Source: Batillaria attramentaria (Eukaryota; Mollusca; Gastropoda; Batillariidae). Taken from it: a stretch of 64,000 nucleotides of DNA. Shown in pieces: positions 57,326 through 64,000 of this stretch. Each line of letters opens with the position of its first letter. Positions within the stretch are counted from its first letter, which is position 1. The position numbers and the translations under genes were made by a program. Below the pieces are notes generated by a model that saw only the letters and a list, made by a program, of their open reading frames with translations, was not told the origin of the DNA and searched no databases. The stretch is taken from NCBI GenBank assembly GCA_018292915.2, contig JACVVK020000013.1:2956001-3020000 (forward strand), written 5' to 3'.

Positions 57326-57720
57326 TTTGTTCAACTCGGAGTTGCTGAGAAGGCCGCTGGTAGTGGCTCCACGATCACAGCATCGAAGTGAAGTGAAGCG
57401 AGACTTCAGGCGACGTGGCGATCTTGTATCGGACAGGTGAGGTCTTGACCGATTCTTCGCAGGTATACGTGGCCGTGTCCAGAAACGAAACACTTTGAAG
57501 AGTAATGCTTTCCGTAGCCGCATGCAAAGCCCTCGAACCGAGGCCGAAACGCTTCTCTGACCTTGTTTGCTGATTCAGTGTTGACAGAGATTGCTACCGT
57601 CACTTTTTGTCTGCCCAAGCCGCTTTCGCTTTAAACAGTTTCGCAAGTTACTACATGTGTACGCATGCTGTCGTCATCATGATTTGTTTTGGTGCGTGCG
57701 TCCATTCACACGTGTACCGG
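57326..57720 (-). promoter_or_regulatory. GDPGP1 5' UTR / promoter region
   Basis: CpG-richer stretch upstream of the presumed start codon, with no microsatellite or SINE, consistent with a TATA-less promoter. It also holds the optional in-frame upstream extension to 57,523. The exact transcription start cannot be read. Confidence 0.45.
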
Positions 57721-58022
57721 TAGCTGTGGGGAAATAATCACGTGATTGCGTTGCGTCCCTTGCAACCGCTGAACTGACCAAAATAAGGAGTTGCCTCCCG
57801 TAGACTATGCAGGTGCGCGTGGACGCTGCGAAGAGATTATGATACCTACCATTGCATGGTTGTTTTCAGTCTATAATTATTAATCTGAAAATGTTCCAGT
57901 CAGTGACGCCCAGCAGCCCGTGTCCCGACCGTAGTCACGGACTGACCGAGTCATCTCACCCACAGCAACTAGATGATAGATAAATACATCCATACATCCG
58001 TCGTAATTCCGTGCCAGTGTCG

Positions 58023-58038
58023 GTGTGTGTGCCGGCCA

Positions 58039-58085
<47 letters not shown>

Positions 58086-58111
58086 TGTGTGAGTGTGTGT
58101 GCCTTGTGCAC

Positions 58112-58158
<47 letters not shown>

Positions 58159-58233
58159 CTGATGCCGGCTAATCAGTCTCCAGACTGAAACAAACATCAC
58201 TGACCACACACACACCGTGGCACACACTGACTG

Positions 58234-58302
<69 letters not shown>
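58023..58302. repeat. Compound (TG)n...(CA)n region
   Basis: Two TG tracts (58,040-58,147) and one CA tract (58,236-58,302) in inverted orientation about 90 bp apart; could form a long hairpin. Confidence 0.97.
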
Positions 58303-58305
<3 letters not shown>

Positions 58306-58487
58306 CGAAGAAAAAACACTAGAAAAGCGGCCTTTAAGGCCGCTGAAACTGGCTCGCGACTAGGGTAAGCCGGCATGATTGAGGTAGGCCTACGTCAGTC
58401 ACCCCTCAGACATATTTAGAGCTGAAAACTTCAGTAAGCCTCCCTGAACTCTACGTGTATTGCACTCAGATGATCGCTTGATGTAGA

Positions 58488-58730
58488 TTTGGAAATGTTC
58501 AGCCCACCAAGTTTGAAAAATAAATGCATATCTAAATTCCGAAATTTAAAATAGCTGAGCTGACCCTTCGCACCACGTGATTGTAATACGTTTATGTCCT
58601 GTGTGTGAGAGAATGCGTGTGATTCACGTGAGCGTGCGTGTTGGGTTTAGCTCGCGGCGCTTTGAGCCAAAATATTTGGGATAAAGCGCCTATATTAATG
58701 CGATTATTATTATTATTATTAAGATCAGTT
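58488..58730 (+). mobile_element. SINE family C, 5' truncated
   Basis: Starts at GGAAATGTTCAGCCCACCAA and runs to AAAGCGCCTATATTAATGCG and (ATT)n. Head absent. Confidence 0.85.
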
Positions 58731-59582
58731 TCAGTTCAGTTCAACCTTGAAGTTAAAACTGAGCGCCGTCAGGTCACCAGCAGAGACTGTGACCAAATAT
58801 CATATGCATGTAGGTCACGGCCAGTTCACTGTACTGACAGGTTTCTGGGTCAGTTAAGGTCCAATGTAGGTTGGACAGCATTGACTGTTCAAAGCCATCT
58901 TTTCAGTCACGAGGTCCAAGTCGAGGAATGACTGAAGCGATAAAAACCCCAGCTTATGTGTGTTAGTAGGTTGCTGAAACTTTAGTGTCATGTGTTCATG
59001 ACAGAATACTTAACTTGCTCGGTCGGTGGGGTCCTAGTGGCAGGTGGTGTTTTAGGTGCGTCAGTTTCTGTCAAGATTTTGGTGTTCCCAGGGGGCCGGG
59101 CCGCTTCAGTTATTTCGAATACATTTATGTAATTTATAAACTATTATATGTTATGTCGCATGTATGTCGTTATGATCATGCTTGTCAAAGGAGGCAGTTT
59201 TTGTCTCATGGATACCTTCCCGGCCGCTGGAATCTGAACTGTTGTTGGTTTTGCCCTCTGCTGGCACCGTGACCAACCTCCCCGGCCTGTGCCCCACTCC
59301 TCCCCCCCCCCAACCACACACACACACACACACATATTCACAGAGTTCCTTCGTTCATACAGAGCAGTTGCTCATGACAGAACCTGGCTGACACATGTCC
59401 GATAACTGTTTGATCCATTGCCGGCAGCCCGCTGTGCTTTTTTATTTTTATTTTTTTATTCTCATAAATAGACTAATCCGGCGGGCGTTTGTTTATTCCT
59501 GTTTGTTTGTTTGTTCACTTAGTTTGGTCACGGCCTCAGTGTACTTAACCGTCTTCATTATTGCAGATTGATAACTGACAAG

Positions 59583-59746
59583 ATGGCGTCAGGCTGGATG
59601 ACACGTCTGCTCGACAGTGGTACAGAGGGAACGCTGGCGCTGTCCCTGGCACTCGGCCACGAACTCGGTATCTTTGACGTCATCATGGCGTCACCTCAAC
59701 CCATGACGTCAGTTGAGATCGCAGAGAAAGCCAAACTGAAAGAAAG
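59583..59746 (+). CDS. Rv2258c-like SAM-dependent methyltransferase, first coding exon
   Basis: ATG at 59,583 in a strong context (A at -3, G at +4), 54 codons plus 2 nt, donor AAG/GTACTT. Encodes LALSLALGHELGIFDVIMAS then VEIAEKAKLKE. This is the N-terminal winged-helix dimerisation region seen in Rv2258c-like class I methyltransferases (family form: LGDKTGLFDV..EIAEKANLKERYVREWL). The catalytic Rossmann domain must be in later exons beyond 64,000; no candidate exon was found in the rest of the window. A typical acceptor (TTATTGCAG) ends at 59,566, so a non-coding first exon lies upstream. Substrate unknown. Confidence 0.82.
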
Positions 59747-60394
59747 GTACTTTTTTTCTTCTTTTTTTTAAACTCTAAATATAATAACAATTAATATGAT
59801 GCTCATTCTTTGAAATATGTACACAAGTGAGACGAATCGGCTTGGAAACCGGCATTTGAACCGACGCAGGACTGTGCCCATGCTACAGCGGCAAGAGAAT
59901 CACCCTGTCAGTCGTCAGCCGTGCTCTTAAGTTGTTTTTAAACCGTTTAAATCAAACGATGTAATTCATGTGCGCCGACCCTGTGCCATTCAGCCGGGCA
60001 GAGCCATAACTAACGCTCAGTCAGTATAGTTGACACCCTAGCTTGGGCCGTATCGGGGGAACTATACCAACACAGCTACGTGCTTTTAGTAGAGTTCGCC
60101 CGCTTAGTTCGGTAGAGAGTTAGGGTTAGGGTTGGTTTACACAATTAGGATTAGGGTTGGGTTACCCAGACTGGGGAATTTGCAGTCATTTGGCAATTTT
60201 CAGCCAAATTTCCTAGTCTTTCAGCCCCCCCCCCCCCCCAAAAAAAAAAAAAAAAAAAAAATGTAACTTTCAGTCAAAGAAAAGGCAGAAGGAAAAAAAG
60301 GTGCACACATTATCACGATGCATGTAATGCCTTATGGGACAGTCTAACTTCATTTTTGAAGACTTGCGTGTCAGTATCAAGGCAGTTTTTTTTT

Positions 60395-60888
60395 TTTTTT
60401 TTTTTTTTTGCTGCCCCAGCTCTTTGCCAGCTCCAGTGGTGTTCCTCCCAGGTCATGGGTGGAACCCACGGAGGACTCGGAAGCTGGGACAATTTTTATT
60501 ATGCATGATGATGGAGATGAGGATGATAGTAAGTGATGCGATGGAGGTCCATGTGGTTTGGGACTGCGGGACAGGGCCGCATTCCACGCTTCCTGTCATA
60601 AATATCCCGGCATTAACCTGGCCCGGGAACTACGGCACCTGCGGTGCCGGCCGTGTAATCATCCACATCATAAGACGTGTCATACAAAGGGAAGCACCCC
60701 CAAAGTCGCACCCGTGAAGTGGGTGAAGCTCGGCTGTGTGGCAACATCCTCCCCATTGGGCCCATAGCACACCCGCTCTGGGTAGGAGCCGACCTAGGTA
60801 GGAAAAATCCCGCTTGCCTCGGCTGGGATTCGAACCCGGGTCTCCCGGTCCATGATCCGAAGTGTCAACCACTACACTACGGGGGCCG
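60395..60888 (-). mobile_element. Long tRNA-headed SINE, family E
   Basis: Inverted copy of the 49,072 element. Flanked by a T-run of about 23 bases at the tail (60,386-60,408). In the methyltransferase intron 1. Confidence 0.85.
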
Positions 60889-61234
60889 GTAAGGCAGTAT
60901 TTTTTGTTTTGGTGCCAGGAGAGGCTACCAAATGCCTTTAGAAATGCTAAAATTTGTTCTCTTAACTGGGGCATTGCTCCTGTGTTCCCCCAGCAGGGCG
61001 CTGCCTCTGCACCCCAGCCTAGGTTTCCCTCTGCAATTCCCCCAGCCTGGTTACCTTGTGTACCTCGCAATCGCTGTGTATCAAGTCAAGTCAAAGTTTA
61101 TTTCAAAACCCCGTTGGGGGTACATGAAACAAGAAATTAACATATAGATCAATCTCACCACACCGGCCAACATACATCATAGTCACTCGCACACACGTTT
61201 TGCAGGACTCATGCAAACATGCAAACTGATCAAA

Positions 61235-61237
<3 letters not shown>

Positions 61238-61265
<28 letters not shown>

Positions 61266-61281
61266 CATACATACATACATA
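61238..61281. repeat. (ACAT)n tetranucleotide repeat
   Basis: About eleven copies of ACAT. Confidence 0.97.
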
Positions 61282-61347
61282 CTATGTACAAATATACAAA
61301 TGTACATAATGGATACATAATGTGTATCAAACACCATGCATGATGAT

Positions 61348-62112
61348 GTAATTCACGTCAGCCGACCCTGTCCCAACACAGCCACGTTTATTTAGTACAG
61401 CTCGCCTGCTTAGTTAGGTTTGGGGATAGGATTAGGGTTGGGTTACAGTGTGTGCCTAGTGCAGTCGCTGTATATCAAACACACATACATGTCAGGGGCG
61501 CCGGAACCGGGGGGGCAGGGGGGGGCTTCCGGCTCTCTCCCTTATCCCACCCAACAGAGAACTCAGTTTAGGCCGTTGCATGAAATATCAAAACGACTTG
61601 GCAGAAAGTCGTCTCCCCCCCCCCCCCCTCCCGCTTTTCACTTTCTTTGGGCAACGTCCTACCATTCAGTGGCTCCCTGGTTCGTAAAGGTTTTTGTCTT
61701 CGCAGCATCTGAACACCCCCCCCCCCCCCCCCCCCCCGCTTTTCACTTTCTTCGGGCAACGTCCTTCCTATCACTGGCTCTGGCGTTCCCCCCCCCCCCC
61801 TCTGAGATTCTGTCCCCCCTCCCCCAACATCTTCCGGCGCCCCTGCATGTAATTCACGTCAGCCGACCCTGTCCCAACACAGCCACGTTTATTTAGTACA
61901 GTTCGCCTGCTTAGTTAGGTTTGGGGATAGGATTAGGGTTGGGTTACAGTGTGTGTCCAGTGCAGTCGCTGTATATCCAACACACATACATGTAATTCAT
62001 GTAAGCCGACCCTATCCCAACCAACACAGCCACGTTCTTCTAGTAAGTACAGTTCGCCTGCTTGGTTAGGGTTAGGGTTGGGTTTAGGGTTTAGGTTTAG
62101 GGTTACCTGGTG
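61348..62112. repeat. Tandem copies with TTAGGG-like runs
   Basis: Units beginning GTAATTCA-GT-AGCCGACCCT and ending GGGTTACAGTGTGTG occur at 61,348, 61,850 and 61,990. A diverged relative is at about 59,960-60,180. The first and second are split by the hAT-like insertion. TTAGGG-like words appear at 60,121 and 62,068-62,106. Confidence 0.8.
61493..61845. mobile_element. hAT-like MITE with 5-bp target duplication, C-rich interior
   Basis: 353 bp with 14-bp ends CAGGGGCGCCGGAA / TTCCGGCGCCCCTG and CATGT directly repeated on each side (61,488-61,492 and 61,846-61,850). The interior has a duplicated segment (CGCTTTTCACTTTCTT..GGGCAACGTCCT) flanked by long C-runs. It interrupts a tandem repeat unit whose intact form is seen next to it. 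Confidence 0.85.
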
Positions 62113-62287
62113 TACTTGGTGCAATCGCTGTGTCGTTTAGACTGTCAGTCAGTGTGTATTTACACGAGGTGCACATGACACAAGAGGCCCGGGGTAAGAA
62201 CGCTATCCGGAAAAGACAGAAATTTCAAGCAGCTTTTTTTTTTTTGCTCTCTGTTTTAACTAGGTGAATCGTAATCCCGTGTGTGCG

Positions 62288-62407
<120 letters not shown>

Positions 62408-63006
62408 TGGCTAACTGCCAAAAAGGCTGACACTGCCGCGATGGTAAGCCGGCATGACTGAGGTACGTCATCCTTCAGAGACATTTAGAACTATCCTGGT
62501 GTCATCGCTGTGTCTTTTAGACGGTCATTGTGTATTTACACGACGTGCAAATGACACGGGGGGGGGGGGGGGGGGGGGGAGGGGGAGGTGTGGTAAAAAC
62601 ACTATCCGAAAAAGGGAGAAATTTCAAGCAGCTGTTTTTCCCCTCACTGTTTTAACCAGGTGACTCATTCGGGCCAGGCAGTCGCGAAATAAAATTTATC
62701 TTTGCCATTGCGAGACCGGTTACGTATTCAGTGTCACTGACAGGCAGCAGGATTGGTAAGTGTCACGCATAGGGTTGTTTGAGCGTTGGATACGATGGTA
62801 TGAGTGATTCAGCTATGCAGATTATGAAACTCAGTGACGAAAATAATAGCAGCCGAGGAGGTGAGGGAAAGAGTTTGCTCATAGCGCGTGACATGCATGA
62901 CGACAAGTTGGGTTTTGGAAGGCTGCCTCGTCAGTGCATGAGTGTGCAGTTTTCATTTTGAAGACTTGTACGCGCTGGCTTGCAAACTGACATCTTGACA
63001 AACGTG

Positions 63007-63007
<1 letters not shown>

Positions 63008-63080
<73 letters not shown>

Positions 63081-63191
63081 CACACACAAGCACACACACA
63101 CATGCACGCACGCACACACGCACTGACGCACGCACACACACGCACGCACTGGCACACACACGCACGCACACACACGCACGCACACACTGTG

Positions 63192-63229
<38 letters not shown>

Positions 63230-63395
63230 ACAAACACGCACACGTACGCAGCCGGCACGCACGCACACACATGTACGCACTCAGTGCACACAAACACGCA
63301 CACACATGTACATCAGTGTGCACAGAAACACGCACACACATGCCGTACGCACTCAGTGCACACAAGCACTGACGGCGCACACAAAAACGCACACA
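63008..63395. repeat. (CA)n and CA-rich cryptic repeat
   Basis: About 70 bases of pure CA followed by 300 bases of CA/CGCA-rich sequence. Long Cys/Val open frames on the opposite strand are artefacts of this repeat. Confidence 0.97.
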
Positions 63396-64000
63396 AGCGC
63401 AGCACTCCCCTTTTAGGTAAAGGTAGACGTGAATAAGCCACTGGTTGCCCGTCAGACGTTTCGCGTTGTTTGTTTTACCCTGTCGATGAATGGCTCAAGT
63501 TCCTGCTTACGCAAGAACGACACGCACGCTGACGTCAGTCAGTCACCCCGATAGTTGTCTCCCTTACACCAGACAGGGCCAGCGTGATCAAGACCGTGCA
63601 ATGTACGACCTTCGGAAGATCTTTTCGGTTAACAAAGGTGGGCAAGGCTGGCGTGCACCCACATTGTGCGAGCCCAGTGAGTTATCGTCACTTGCTAGGT
63701 GGAAACGCCCTAGTCAGTACACGAATATCACCGGTACTTGATGGTGGAATGTCCCGTTTCCGACCCATCCGTTCATGCTGCCTAATCCTTCTCCTCCCTT
63801 CCCTCGCGTCCCACTCCGAGAGAGGCCTGGCGGGAGTGGGTGGGGGTGTGGGTGTCTTCTTTAGGGATTTAAACTGGGTATTTTAGTGTGATTAAAAAAA
63901 GGTATGTAGATTCGGTACCCACCTTTAAAACTGCGGTCAAAACATACTTCAGCCCCACGGCTGCAGTAATGACTTCATACTTTACATCAAATCACTGATT

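Larger units (their letters stand above)
57730..59560. other. Divergent intergenic region
   Basis: Between the GDPGP1 5' end (minus) and the methyltransferase 5' end (plus). It holds two long TG/CA tracts, a truncated SINE-C tail (58,488-58,730) and unremarkable sequence. The methyltransferase promoter and first non-coding exon should be here, but I could not place them. Confidence 0.5.

Noticed and set aside
62879..63392. Long Cys/Val-rich open frames on the minus strand
   Set aside because: They are translations of the CA-rich repeat, not genes.

Overview
This is a repeat-rich animal nuclear sequence, most likely from a mollusc and probably a gastropod. Evidence: short coding exons with GT-AG splice sites in multi-kilobase introns, many long (CA)n/(TG)n tracts, several tRNA-headed SINE families, LINE-type 3' tails, and foldback or TIR elements. 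The organism is an inference; the exon-intron genes are read directly. No bacterial operon, CRISPR array, rRNA gene or credible free-standing tRNA gene was seen.

Three protein-coding genes are supported. (1) The 5' part of a TRIP11/GMAP-210 golgin gene lies on the minus strand. It has fifteen phase-consistent exons from the start codon at 40,537 down to the window edge at base 1, giving 919 residues; the 3' part lies outside the window. It encodes a Golgi tether with an N-terminal lipid-packing (ALPS-like) helix followed by coiled coil. (2) A complete GDPGP1 (GDP-D-glucose phosphorylase, plant VTC2-related, HIT superfamily) gene lies on the minus strand. It has twelve coding exons between 57,325 and 46,582 (about 411 residues), with the catalytic H-x-H-x-H in exon 8. 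One exon, just before the last, is present as two tandem, diverged, phase-matched copies. (3) The first coding exon of a winged-helix SAM-dependent methyltransferase (Rv2258c-like invertebrate family) lies on the plus strand at 59,583-59,746 and continues beyond the window.

Layout: 1-40.5 kb TRIP11 exons and large introns, including a 7 x 126 bp minisatellite, SINEs and TIR elements; 40.5-40.75 kb TRIP11 promoter with NRF1-, YY1- and CCAAT-like sites; 40.75-46.5 kb intergenic repeats (a nuclear-receptor-site tandem repeat, an approximately 880 bp foldback, a TTAA element, a 49 bp satellite); 46.6-57.3 kb GDPGP1; 57.3-59.6 kb divergent intergenic region; 59.6-64 kb methyltransferase exon 1 and repeat-filled intron.

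The three genes have no obvious common pathway. I see no undescribed multi-gene system. The most interesting signals are the duplicated GDPGP1 exon, a (UG)n tract forming a GDPGP1 3' splice site, and a set of small transposable elements with clear ends or target duplications. Exon edges were set by reading frame, splice consensus and remembered family similarity; no transcript or database was consulted.
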